Counted from the stretch's first letter, positions 27,504 to 35,645 are shown. The stretch: DNA of 64,000 nucleotides from Roseiarcus sp963709185 (GCA_963709185.1 CAVPVQ010000008.1:124001-188000), one strand, 5' to 3'. Notes: generated by a model not told the origin, from the sequence alone. A program made the numbers and translations.

Positions 27504-28790
27504 CTAGGAATCGATCCCCTCGACCGCGCTGATTTCGATGCCGAAGCCCGACAGCCCGACATATTTGCGCGGACTGTCGGTGCGCAGGCGAATCGAGGAG
27601 ACGTCGAGATCCCTGAGGATTTGCGCGCCAAGGCCGATCTCCCGCCACTGGCTGGCGCGCGCCCCTTCCGAGCCGGCCGGCTCGGCGCCCGCCAGATTGG
27701 CCGGCACGCCGGCCGAGCCGTCGCGCAGATAGACAAGCACGCCGCGCCCCTCGTCCTTGAATCGCTGCAGGGTGCGCGCGATGACCCCGCCGCCGAAGAT
27801 GTCGCCGATGATGTCGGCGCGGTGCAGCCTCGCCGGCACATCGCGCCCGTCGCCGACATGGCCGTGCACGAAAGCGAAGTGCAGCACGGAATCGAAGGGC
27901 GTGCGGTAGGCGAAGCCGGCGAGCTCGCCGATCGGGGTCTTGACGGGAAAGCCGGCGACTCGCTCGACCAGCTTTTCGCGCGCCTGGCGGTAGGCGATCA
28001 GGTCGGCCACCGAAATGCGCTTGAGGTTGTGCCTGGCCGCGAAGGCCTTGATCTGCGGTCCGACCATCACCGTGCCGTCGTCGTTGGCCAGTTCGCAGAT
28101 CACCGCCACCGGCGGCGAGCCGGCGAGCCGGCACAGATCGACCGCCGCTTCGGTATGGCCGGAGCGCATCAGCACGCCCCCCTCCTTGGCGATCAGCGGG
28201 AAGACGTGGCCGGGGCGCACGAAATCGCCGGCCCCCATGTTGCCGTTGGCCAGGGCGCGGACCGTATTGGCGCGCTGTTCGGCGGAAATGCCGGTCGTCA
28301 GCCCATGCTTCGTATCGACGGAGACGGTGAAGGCGGTGCCAAGCGGCGCGTCGTTCATCGCCACCATCGGCGCGAGATTCAGCCGCTGCGCGTCCCGGGC
28401 GGTGAGCGGCGCGCAAACGATGCCGCAGCCGTTGCGGATGATGAACGCCATCTTTTCGGTGGTGCAATGGGAAGCAGCGACGATCAGATCGCCCTCGTTC
28501 TCGCGATCGTCGTCGTCGGTGACGACGACGATTTCACCGCGGGCGAAGGCTTCGACCGCCAAGGCGACATTGTGCGACATTTCGTTTCCCTGATCGACGG
28601 CGAGCGCGAGAAAATCATTGGGCGTGACGGCGCCGCGCGTTTGCGCGACGATCTGCTCGGCCGTCTCGCGCGACACCCAGGCGCCGTCGGTTCGGCAGAT
28701 CTGGGTGACCGCGCCCGGCGACACGCCGATGCGCCGCGCGAAATCCGAGCGCTTGACGCCGTTGCGAAGGAGCCAGTCGGCGAGCTTCAT
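27504..28790 (-). CDS. ribB: 3,4-dihydroxy-2-butanone 4-phosphate synthase with N-terminal HTH and a degenerate GTP cyclohydrolase II domain
   Basis: A 428-residue, three-part protein. Residues 1-65 form a Cro/YdaS-like helix-turn-helix (DFARRIGVSPGAVTQICRTD). Residues 71 to about 275 are RibB, which makes the four-carbon riboflavin precursor from ribulose 5-phosphate (DDDDRENEGDLIVAA, RPGHVFPLIAKEGGVLMRSG, HTEAAVDLC). The rest resembles RibA (GLGAQILRDLDVSSIRLRTD, SPRKYVGLSGFG) but lacks the three zinc cysteines and the QEGRG motif, so cyclohydrolase activity is unlikely; this is the RibBX arrangement. The HTH suggests self-regulation or flavin-linked control. No FMN riboswitch is visible upstream. 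Confidence 0.92.
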   Translation of the reverse strand: MKLADWLLRNGVKRSDFARRIGVSPGAVTQICRTDGAWVSRETAEQIVAQTRGAVTPNDFLALAVDQGNEMSHNVALAVEAFARGEIVVVTDDDDRENEGDLIVAASHCTTEKMAFIIRNGCGIVCAPLTARDAQRLNLAPMVAMNDAPLGTAFTVSVDTKHGLTTGISAEQRANTVRALANGNMGAGDFVRPGHVFPLIAKEGGVLMRSGHTEAAVDLCRLAGSPPVAVICELANDDGTVMVGPQIKAFAARHNLKRISVADLIAYRQAREKLVERVAGFPVKTPIGELAGFAYRTPFDSVLHFAFVHGHVGDGRDVPARLHRADIIGDIFGGGVIARTLQRFKDEGRGVLVYLRDGSAGVPANLAGAEPAGSEGARASQWREIGLGAQILRDLDVSSIRLRTDSPRKYVGLSGFGIEISAVEGIDS

Positions 28791-28796
28791 CGGGTG

Positions 28797-28831
28797 AAGA
28801 TAGGCATGGCGGACGTTTAGTTCAACTTAAA
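28797..28831 (-). promoter_or_regulatory. ribB promoter with an overlapping palindrome
   Basis: On the minus strand TTGAAC and TATCTT are 17 bases apart, and the -10 box ends 6 bases before the ribB ATG, so the transcript would be leaderless. The -35 box lies inside TTTAGTTCAACTTAAA (28816-28831), a palindrome with one mismatch, a fitting site for the HTH domain of the RibB fusion. Confidence 0.5.
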
Positions 28832-28906
28832 GAGGTTTGCATTTTTCCGACAGACTGAAGACGGATTGAAAAAGCCCTGAACCCCCCGGACAGCACCCGG
28901 ACGCTT

Positions 28907-29734
28907 TCACGCCTCGATGCTGGCGCAGACGCCCCCGACCGTCAGGCCGCCGCCGGCGGCGCGGGCATCCTCAATGCGGTCGAGGCGTAGCAGCGCGAGG
29001 GCGAGGCCGTCCGCCGCCGAGCCGAGCGTCCCGACCGGCGTCTCCCCCGCCAGGACGGGCGCGCCCGGCGCCGGCGCCGCGCCGCTCAGCGCCAGCCGGA
29101 CGATGCGCTTGCGCGAGGTCCCGCGATGGCGCATCCGCGAGACGACCTCCTGGCCGACATAGCAGCCCTTGTCGAAATCGACGCCATGCAGCAGGTCGAG
29201 ATTGGCGTCATGGGGAAAAATGTCGGCATAGGCGAAATCGACGCCGCCGCGCGGCACGCCAAGCCGGATGCGATGCGCCTCGTAAGCCTCGCCGCCGTCG
29301 ATCGCCGGCGCCGCGGCGCGCAGCAAGATCGCCCGCCAGCCGAGCCGCGGATCGCGCGGGTCAACATAAAGGAAGCCGCCCGGCGGCTCCGCCGGCGCCG
29401 CGCCCCAGAACGCGGCGACCGCCCGCTCGGCGCTTTCGTCGGCGATCGTCACTTTCGCGCGTAGACGATAGAAGCCGAGGCGCCTGGCGAGTTCGGCGAG
29501 TTGCGCGGCCGGAGCGTCGATCAGAAAGGCCGTCCCGGACTCGGCGGGAATGCGAAGAACCAGGAAATCGAACAGGATCTTGCCCTGCGGCGACAGCAGC
29601 GCCGCGTAGCGCGCCGCGCCGACCGTCAGATCGACCACATCATTGGTCAGCAGGCCCTGCAGGAAGCTCGCGGCGTCTTCCCCGGCGACCCGCAGCACGC
29701 CGCGATCTTCGAGCACCGCCGCCTCAGTGGTCAT
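28907..29734 (-). CDS. ygfZ: Folate-binding protein YgfZ (GcvT family)
   Basis: Tetrahydrofolate-dependent protein that helps iron-sulfur cluster enzymes. The 275-residue product has the diagnostic KGCYVGQEVVSRMRHRG motif near residue 190 and the N-terminal FLQGLLTNDV segment of the GcvT fold. The ATG at 29734 (MTTEAAVLEDRGVLRVAGED) is preferred over an upstream ATG that adds an unconserved tail. It is divergent from pyrC, with about 80 bases between. Confidence 0.92.
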   Translation of the reverse strand: MTTEAAVLEDRGVLRVAGEDAASFLQGLLTNDVVDLTVGAARYAALLSPQGKILFDFLVLRIPAESGTAFLIDAPAAQLAELARRLGFYRLRAKVTIADESAERAVAAFWGAAPAEPPGGFLYVDPRDPRLGWRAILLRAAAPAIDGGEAYEAHRIRLGVPRGGVDFAYADIFPHDANLDLLHGVDFDKGCYVGQEVVSRMRHRGTSRKRIVRLALSGAAPAPGAPVLAGETPVGTLGSAADGLALALLRLDRIEDARAAGGGLTVGGVCASIEA

Positions 29735-29817
29735 TGGCTTAAAACTCCGGGCGCGCTTGCATCGGGCGTTCGTGTTAGTTAGTCCGCCGGTCGCCATGCG
29801 CAAGCGCCGGAGCCCCG

Positions 29818-31143
29818 ATGCCGCGGACTTTCGACCTCATCCTTCACGGCGGCGTGGTCGTCAACCAGGACGGCGCGGGTGCGCGGGACATCGGCGTGAC
29901 CAGCGGGCGCATCGCCGAGATCGGCGACCTCATGACCGCCTCGGCGGGCCAGCGCATCGATTGCCGCGGCCTGCATATCCTGCCGGGGGTGATCGACAGC
30001 CAGGTGCATTTTCGCGAGCCCGGCGCCACCCACAAGGAGGACCTGGAGACCGGGTCGCGCGGCGCGGCGCTCGGCGGCGTCACCACGGTCTTCGAAATGC
30101 CCAACACCGACCCGCCGACCACCTCGGCCGCCGCGCTCGAGGACAAGCTGGCGCGGGCCAAGGATCGCATGCATTGCGACTATGCGTTCTGGGTCGGCGG
30201 ATCGCATGACAATGTCGCCGACATCCCCGAGCTTGAGCGCCTCCCTGGCGCGGCGGGGATCAAGGTGTTCATGGGCTCCTCGACCGGCAAGCTGCTGGTC
30301 GCCGACGACGCGGGGGTGCTGGCGATCCTGCGGAAAACCCGCCGCCGCGCCGCCTTCCACAGCGAGGACGAGCCGCGGCTCATCGCGCGTAAGGGTCTGA
30401 GAATCCCCGGCGATCCCGCCTCGCATCCGGTGTGGCGCGACGAAACCGCGGCGCTGCAATCGACCCAGCGCCTCATCGCGCTGGCCCGCCAGGCCCGCGC
30501 GCGCGTGCATGTCTTGCACATTTCGACGGCGCAGGAGATCGACTTTCTGCAAGGCGCCAAGGACGTTTCGACCTGCGAGGCGACGCCGCATCACCTGACC
30601 TTCAGCGACGAGGACTACGCGAAGCTCGGAACCAGGCTTCAGATGAACCCGCCGGTGCGCTCGGCCGCGCACCGCGACGCCATCTGGCGCGGCGTCGCGC
30701 AGGGAATCATCGACGTGCTCGGCTCCGACCACGCGCCCCATACGCTGGAAGAAAAGGCGCGGCCCTATCCCGACAGCCCGTCGGGGATGACCGGCGTGCA
30801 GACCCTTGTTCCGGTGATGCTCGATCATGTCGCGGCCGGCCGCCTGACGCTGGCGCGCTTCGTCGATCTCACCAGCGCCGGCCCGGCGCGCATCTTCGGC
30901 CTCGCCGGCAAGGGCCGCATCGCCGCCGGCTATGACGCCGACCTGACGGTGGTCGACCTCAAGCGGCTCGAGACGATCCGCAATGCCTGGATCGCCTCGC
31001 GCTGCGGCTGGACGCCCTGCGACGGCCGCACGGTGACCGGCTGGCCGGTCGGAACCTTCGTGCGCGGCGCCAAAGTGATGTGGGAGGGCGAACTGACCGC
31101 CCCCGCCCAGGGCGCGCCGGCGCGCTTCGGCGAGGCGCTGTAA
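29818..31143 (+). CDS. pyrC: Dihydroorotase
   Basis: Cyclises carbamoyl-aspartate to dihydroorotate in pyrimidine synthesis. It has 441 residues, an amidohydrolase (class I) fold with N-terminal ILHGGVVVNQDGAGARDIGV, metal region PGVIDSQVHFREPGATHKED, GGVTTVFEMPNTDPPTT, a His in ARVHVLHISTAQE, CEATPHHLTFS and the catalytic Asp in LGSDHAPHTLEEKA. The usual HxH at the first metal site reads QxH here, a variant I associate with an alphaproteobacterial subgroup. Followed by a terminator-like hairpin. Confidence 0.92.
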   Translation: MPRTFDLILHGGVVVNQDGAGARDIGVTSGRIAEIGDLMTASAGQRIDCRGLHILPGVIDSQVHFREPGATHKEDLETGSRGAALGGVTTVFEMPNTDPPTTSAAALEDKLARAKDRMHCDYAFWVGGSHDNVADIPELERLPGAAGIKVFMGSSTGKLLVADDAGVLAILRKTRRRAAFHSEDEPRLIARKGLRIPGDPASHPVWRDETAALQSTQRLIALARQARARVHVLHISTAQEIDFLQGAKDVSTCEATPHHLTFSDEDYAKLGTRLQMNPPVRSAAHRDAIWRGVAQGIIDVLGSDHAPHTLEEKARPYPDSPSGMTGVQTLVPVMLDHVAAGRLTLARFVDLTSAGPARIFGLAGKGRIAAGYDADLTVVDLKRLETIRNAWIASRCGWTPCDGRTVTGWPVGTFVRGAKVMWEGELTAPAQGAPARFGEAL

Positions 31144-31158
31144 GCGGCTTCGCCAAAG

Positions 31159-31184
31159 ATTTGGAAATCCAAATTTTTTATTTG
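31159..31184 (+). terminator. Rho-independent terminator of pyrC
   Basis: ATTTGG-AAAT-CCAAAT forms a short stem followed directly by TTTTTTATTT, 15 bases after the pyrC stop codon. Confidence 0.6.
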
Positions 31185-31367
31185 TCGGATTTTTTTGCCA
31201 TCTGGCTGCCTCGGGGCGGCGACGCGCGCAGTGGAAGGCGAGACCGTAAGGGGAGAGCGCGATGGATCGCTTGCGCCGCCCCAATCGGCCGATCCGCGCA
31301 ACCCGACCTCTCCGAGCGGTTGCGGCATGAGGCAGGTTGTTTGTTGGTCATTCTCGGAGAGCGCGTC

Positions 31368-31889
31368 ATGATCATCAGGGCGATGGGAAATTACGACGGC
31401 TTCGACTGGACCTTGTCGACGACCATCTTCAACGTCGACTTCAAGGCCTCGGGGGTCGGCGATCTCGTCGCCCAGACCAAGGGCATGTGTCCCAACTCCG
31501 ACATGCAGGAGCTTGTGCTGATCTGCCACGGCGTCGGAGGCGTCATCAATTTTGGGAGCGATACGATGGGCGGCATTTCCCAGCCGGGTCAGGACCCGCT
31601 GTATGGCCTGGCGCCCCTCTCGTCGGTGTTCGTCTCGTCCGCCACCAACTTGCCGCGTCTCATTCTGGAAGTGTGCGAGGCGGGGAAAAATCCCAACGCG
31701 CTGCTGGCGATCGCCAACACGATCTGTCACCCGGTCTACGCCTGCACCGGCGACGTCCATCCCAATCTCGGCTTGACCGACTACGGAACCTGGGACGGCG
31801 ACACGGTCGTCGCCTATCCCGGCGCGCAATCCCTGACCAACCTCGGTCAAGGGCAGCAGGTTCCGCCGACGCCGGCCATCTTGAATTGA
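31368..31889 (+). CDS. Unrecognised protein with a His-Gly/Cys dyad pattern
   Basis: A 173-residue protein without signal peptide or membrane segment. I do not recognise a named family. Its core reads MQELVLICHGVGGVINFGSD with His54-Gly55 after four hydrophobic residues, and later LPRLILEVCEAGKN with Cys103 after another hydrophobic strand. This resembles the clan CD layout (caspase, CHAT, DUF4347), but the fold is unproven. Seven other residues are unusual only in being cysteines at 41, 120 and 126. The start at 31368 is the first ATG of the coherent part; the upstream frame is open but low in protein character. Confidence 0.6.
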   Translation: MIIRAMGNYDGFDWTLSTTIFNVDFKASGVGDLVAQTKGMCPNSDMQELVLICHGVGGVINFGSDTMGGISQPGQDPLYGLAPLSSVFVSSATNLPRLILEVCEAGKNPNALLAIANTICHPVYACTGDVHPNLGLTDYGTWDGDTVVAYPGAQSLTNLGQGQQVPPTPAILN

Positions 31890-31968
31890 CGCGAACGCCG
31901 GCTGTGTACCGCCGAATGGCTGGCGTAACAGGGCGCCTGCGCCGTTCTCGGCGCCGCCAATTCATTGA

Positions 31969-32136
31969 TTGCCTGGAGGCGATTATGCGCGAGAGGACGG
32001 CGAACTCAAGGATCGCCTTTCAGGCGACCGCCGAAGGCGGAGCGCCAAAGGGCGTCGATAGACGCCCGTCTCGAAAGACGGGCTATGGCGCGTCCTTGAC
32101 TTCGCCGTCCTCTCGCGCTCCGCTCCCGCCAGGCAA
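31969..32136. repeat. Long hairpin element A
   Basis: The stretch between genes at 31890-32238 holds this element. Its parts pair as follows: an 8-base outer clamp (31969-31976 with 32129-32136), a 10-base internal loop on each side, a 26-base stem with one mismatch (31987-32012 with 32093-32118), and an 80-base core. The core holds hairpins TCGCCT-TTC-AGGCGA, CCGCC-GAA-GGCGG, and GCGCCA...TGGCGC enclosing GGGCGTC-GATA-GACGCCC and CGTCT-CGAA-AGACG. A second element of the same architecture lies at 33922-34052. The rest of the gap shows nothing recognisable. Confidence 0.75.
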
Positions 32137-32238
32137 ACAATGAACAAATCCGCCTTCGATCGTCAGTCATGCGCCGCCGGCGCGACGCGCGGACGACGCA
32201 TCCCGCCGGTCGGACCCGGCTCATGATGGAGGTCGCCG

Positions 32239-32463
32239 ATGGCGCGCGAACCGACAATCCGCAATAAAGCCATCCCCGCCGACCGCGTGTTGGCGCTGGC
32301 GCTCGGCGCGGCGGCGGTCGGCGCCCTCGCCATCGGCGCGCTGGCGATCGGCCGCCTCGCGGTGGGGCGTCTCACGATCAAGGAGGCGCGTTTTGGAACG
32401 CTGGACGTCGACGAACTGACGGTTCGCAAATTGCGCATTCTCGAACGCGAGCCGCGCTCGTGA
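32239..32463 (+). CDS. Small protein of five-residue repeats with a hydrophobic start
   Basis: A 74-residue protein. After a polar start (MAREPTIRNKAIPADRVLAL) it runs in near-perfect five-residue units: AVGAL, AIGAL, AIGRL, AVGRL, TIKEA, RFGTL, DVDEL, TVRKL. The pattern x-(V/I/F)-x-x-(L/A) resembles a pentapeptide-repeat beta helix. The first half is hydrophobic enough to enter a membrane. Small proteins of this kind occur in Rhizobiales, function unknown. GGAGG lies 8 bases before the ATG. Confidence 0.65.
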   Translation: MAREPTIRNKAIPADRVLALALGAAAVGALAIGALAIGRLAVGRLTIKEARFGTLDVDELTVRKLRILEREPRS

Positions 32464-32578
32464 CGAGCGCCCCGGCGGCGACCTGACAACTCAAGCGGGA
32501 GGCCGGCATCGACCACCAAGCGCGCGCGCGGCCCGACCGGCCTAACCAGAAAACTCCGATCGGTTGGAGCCTCGACCG

Positions 32579-33774
32579 ATGAGCGCCACAACCGGCGCAA
32601 CCACAGGCGCGGCGATCGCCGGTCCGGTATCGTCTGCGGCCCCCGCCCCCTCCCCCGCGCCCCGCAATGCCGGCCTCGACGCCCTGCGGGCGGCGCTGAC
32701 GCTGCTCGTTCTGTTCCACCACACCGCGATCGTCTACGGGGCGATCGGCGGCTGGTATTATCACGAAGTGACGAACGACCCGGCGCACCCCGCGTCGGGG
32801 ACGAGGCTGCTGATCGTGTTCTGCACGGTCAACCAGGCGTTTTTCATGGGCCTGTTCTTCCTGATCGCCGGTTATTTCACGCCGGGCGCCGTCGAGCGCA
32901 ACGGCGCCCGCGGCTATCTCAGGGAACGGGCGCGGCGGCTCGGGATTCCGCTGCTGGTCTATTGCCTCCTCATCGGCCCGGCCACGATCGCGCTGGCGCG
33001 CACCGCGGAAGGGCGCCCGTTCCTGACGACGCTGCCAGGCCTGTGGGCGCATGGCGTCGTCGATGTCGGGCCGCTGTGGTTCGCCGAGGCGCTGCTGCTG
33101 TTCACCCTCGGCTATCTCGCCTGGCGGGCGCTCGCCTCGCGCCCGCCGCGGCCGCGCGGCCTTTCCCTCCAACCGCGCGCTGGCGGCGGCGGCGCTCGCC
33201 ACCGGCGCGGCGGCCTTCGCGCTGCGCCTCGTCTGGCCGGTCGGGGCTGACGTGCTCGGCCTGCAGCTCGGCTATTTCGCAAGCTATGTCGTGCTGTTCG
33301 CCGCCGGCTGCATGGGCGCGCCGGGCGCAGTTGGCTGGACGACGCGCCAGATGCGCAGGCGACGGGTCTGGCGGGCTGTCGCGTGGATCGCGCTGCCGGT
33401 GCTGTTCGTCGTGTTGCTGCTGGCGCCGCACGTCCCTCTTCTGCAGGGAAATGTGCTCGGCGGCTGGAGCGTGCCGGCGGCGGTCTATGCGTTCTGGGAG
33501 CCGCTGGTCGCCTGGGGAATCATCCTCGGCCTGCTGCATCTCTTCGAGCGCCGGTTTCGGCGCCTCGGGCCGATCGGGTCGGCGCTGGCGCGGCGCGCCT
33601 ATGCCGATCTACATCATCCACCCGCCGGTGCTGGTCGGCATCGCGCTGGCCTGGCGCCAGGTCGAAGCGACGCATCTCGTCAAATTCGCGATCACCGGCG
33701 CGGCGACCTGCCTTGCGTGTTTCTGGCTCGCCGGCCTGCTGCTGCGCGCGCCGTGGATCAGGAGGATCGTTTGA
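32579..33774 (+). CDS. Acyltransferase 3 family membrane protein, two frameshifts
   Basis: Integral membrane O-acyltransferase (OafA/OPG-modifying type). It starts MSATTGATTG; the first conserved helix reads GLDALRAALTLLVLFHHTAI with the catalytic-type His pair. Then come FFMGLFFLIAGYFTPGAVER, ARRLGIPLLVYCLLIGPATI and PLWFAEALLLFTLGYLAWRA. After a shift near 33165 it continues LQLGYFASYVVLFAAGCMGA and GNVLGGWSVPAAVYAFWEPL. After another near 33600 it reads YIIHPPVLVGIALAWRQVEA. About 398 residues in all. Substrate (a surface sugar or periplasmic glucan) is unknown. Confidence 0.82.
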
Positions 33775-33921
33775 GGGGGGCCTCGGCTGCCCGCGAGTCG
33801 AAGGCATAAATCGCCACTGATTCTGCGCGCGGCGAGTTTGTCTCGCCCGAGGAGCACAGGGCGCACAATGCGGCGCTGCTGGATAATTTTTGATTGAACC
33901 GGTCGCAGGGTGATCCGTCGT

Positions 33922-34052
33922 TTCGCATGGCGGAGCGATTTTTCATCCTCGAACGTTTGTCAAGGATCGCCCCACCGGCGACCGCCGGAGGCGGCGCGCT
34001 TCGCGCGTCCTGGACAAACGTTCGAGGATGAAAACAATGGCCTCCATGCGAA
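33922..34052. repeat. Long hairpin element B
   Basis: The gene-free stretch 33775-34166 holds this element. A 9-base clamp (33922-33930 with 34044-34052) is followed by a 9-base internal loop on each side, a 27-base stem with one mismatch (33940-33966 with 34008-34034), and a 41-base core of three hairpins: TCGCC-CCACC-GGCGA, CCGCC-GGA-GGCGG and CGCGC-TTC-GCGCG. The inner end CAAGGA/TCCTGG and the first two core hairpins match element A, while the long stem is unrelated in sequence. The rest of the gap shows only a small GGCGAG/CTCGCC hairpin. Confidence 0.75.
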
Positions 34053-34166
34053 CAATGAATGAATAGCGAAGCCGACGCGCAAGTGAGGCGCGATCTGACA
34101 TCACGCTCCAGATAAACGACGATTCCGGATCGAGCCCGTTCGCAGCACCCGCCAATGCCGCCCCCC

Positions 34167-35645
34167 TCAGCTCCCCGACTTGTTCGGGTTGCGCCACGCC
34201 CGTTCGAACGGCAGTCGCCAGGCGTGGGGGGCGATGAGCTGGTGCACGGATTTGGGGCCCCAGGAGTCGGGCGCGTAGAGGCGCACCGGCGGGGGGGCCT
34301 CCAGGAGGGGAACCGAGACTTCCCACAGCCGTTCGATGCCCTCGGCGGTGGTGAACAGGGTGCGGTCGCCGCGCATCGCATCGAGGATCAGCCGCTCGTA
34401 GGCCTCCAGCACGTCGCCGATCAGCCCGGTCTCGTGCATCGCGAACTGCATCGAGAGCTTGTCGAGCCGCATGCCGGGGCCGGGGCGCTTGCCGTAGAAC
34501 GACAGCGACACCTTGGCGGCGTCGGCGAGATCGAAGGTCAGATGGTCCGGCCCCTGCGCGCCGACGCCGGAGCCGACCGGGAACATGCTCTTGGGGGCCT
34601 CGCGGAAGGCGATCGAGATGATGCGCTGGCCCTCGGCCATCCGCTTGCCGGTGCGCAGGAAGAACGGCACGCCGGCCCAGCGCCAGTTGTCGATCGAGCA
34701 TTTCAGCGCGATGAAGGTCTCGACGTCGGACTCGGGGTCGACCCCCTCCTCGGCGCGATAGCCCGCATATTGCCCGCGCACCGCGTCCTTGGGGTCGATC
34801 GGCAGCATGGAGCGGAACACCTTGTTCTTCTCCTCGCTGATCGGCGCCGGCAGCAGCGCGGTCGGCGGCTCCATCGCCATGAAGGCGAGAATCTGGAACA
34901 GGTGGGTCACCACCATGTCGCGATAGGCGCCGGTCTGCTCGTAGAACGCGGCGCGGTGGACGAGGCCCAGCGTCTCCGGCACGTCGATCTGCACGTGGTC
35001 GATGAAGTTGCGGTTCCAGATCGGCTCGAACAGCCCGTTGGCGAAGCGGAACGCCAGGATGTTCTGCGCCGGCTCCTTGCCGAGAAAATGGTCGATGCGG
35101 AAAATCTGGCTTTCCGAAAACACCTGGTGGAGGCTGGCGTTGAGCGCCTTGGCGCTCGCCAGATCCACGCCGAACGGCTTTTCCATGATGACGCGCGAGC
35201 GCTCGACGAGGCCCGCCTCGGCAAGCAGCCGCACCGCCGGCAGCGCCGCGACGGGCGGCACGCTGAGGTAGTGGACGCGGCGGCTCTCGCCGCCGAACGC
35301 GCGCTCGGCGTTGTCGACCGCCGCCTTCAGCGCTTCGGGGCCAGCCTTGAGCGGGACATAGTCGAGGATTTGCGAAAAGGCCGCCCATTCCGCCTCCTTG
35401 GGCTTGCGCTCGACAGAGCGGTCGAGCGCGGCGCGCGCGATCGCGCGAAAGCCGTCGACGTCGATCTCGTCGAGCGAAACGCCGATGATCCGGCAGGCCG
35501 GAATGAACCCGGCGCTGATGAGATGGAACAGGCCGGGCAGCAACTTGCGCTGCGACAGGTCGCCGGTGGCCCCGACCAGCACCACGACTTGCGGATAGCC
35601 GGGACCCACCCCCGGAGGAATCTTCGCCACGGCGCCCACCCCCAT
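34167..35645 (-). CDS. zwf: Glucose-6-phosphate 1-dehydrogenase
   Basis: Oxidises glucose 6-phosphate to 6-phosphogluconolactone with NADP+, feeding the pentose phosphate and Entner-Doudoroff routes. It has 492 residues. The cofactor motif VVVLVGATGDLSQRKLLPGL is near the N-terminus. The substrate and catalytic region has IMEKPFGVDLASA and RIDHFLGKEPAQNILAFRFA. FFLRTGKRM is also present. The frame remains open upstream, but the family starts near the chosen ATG. No pgl or edd gene is adjacent, so it stands as a single gene here. Confidence 0.96.
   Translation of the reverse strand: MGVGAVAKIPPGVGPGYPQVVVLVGATGDLSQRKLLPGLFHLISAGFIPACRIIGVSLDEIDVDGFRAIARAALDRSVERKPKEAEWAAFSQILDYVPLKAGPEALKAAVDNAERAFGGESRRVHYLSVPPVAALPAVRLLAEAGLVERSRVIMEKPFGVDLASAKALNASLHQVFSESQIFRIDHFLGKEPAQNILAFRFANGLFEPIWNRNFIDHVQIDVPETLGLVHRAAFYEQTGAYRDMVVTHLFQILAFMAMEPPTALLPAPISEEKNKVFRSMLPIDPKDAVRGQYAGYRAEEGVDPESDVETFIALKCSIDNWRWAGVPFFLRTGKRMAEGQRIISIAFREAPKSMFPVGSGVGAQGPDHLTFDLADAAKVSLSFYGKRPGPGMRLDKLSMQFAMHETGLIGDVLEAYERLILDAMRGDRTLFTTAEGIERLWEVSVPLLEAPPPVRLYAPDSWGPKSVHQLIAPHAWRLPFERAWRNPNKSGS

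Noticed and set aside
28791..28906. FMN riboswitch before the ribB fusion
   Set aside because: Only 116 bases separate the divergent genes and the conserved RFN-element segments are absent.
31985..32143. A 52-codon ORF (MRERTANSRIAFQATAEGGA...) inside hairpin element A
   Set aside because: It lies entirely within the inverted repeat, so its composition is dictated by the hairpin. Element B has no equivalent frame, which argues against coding.
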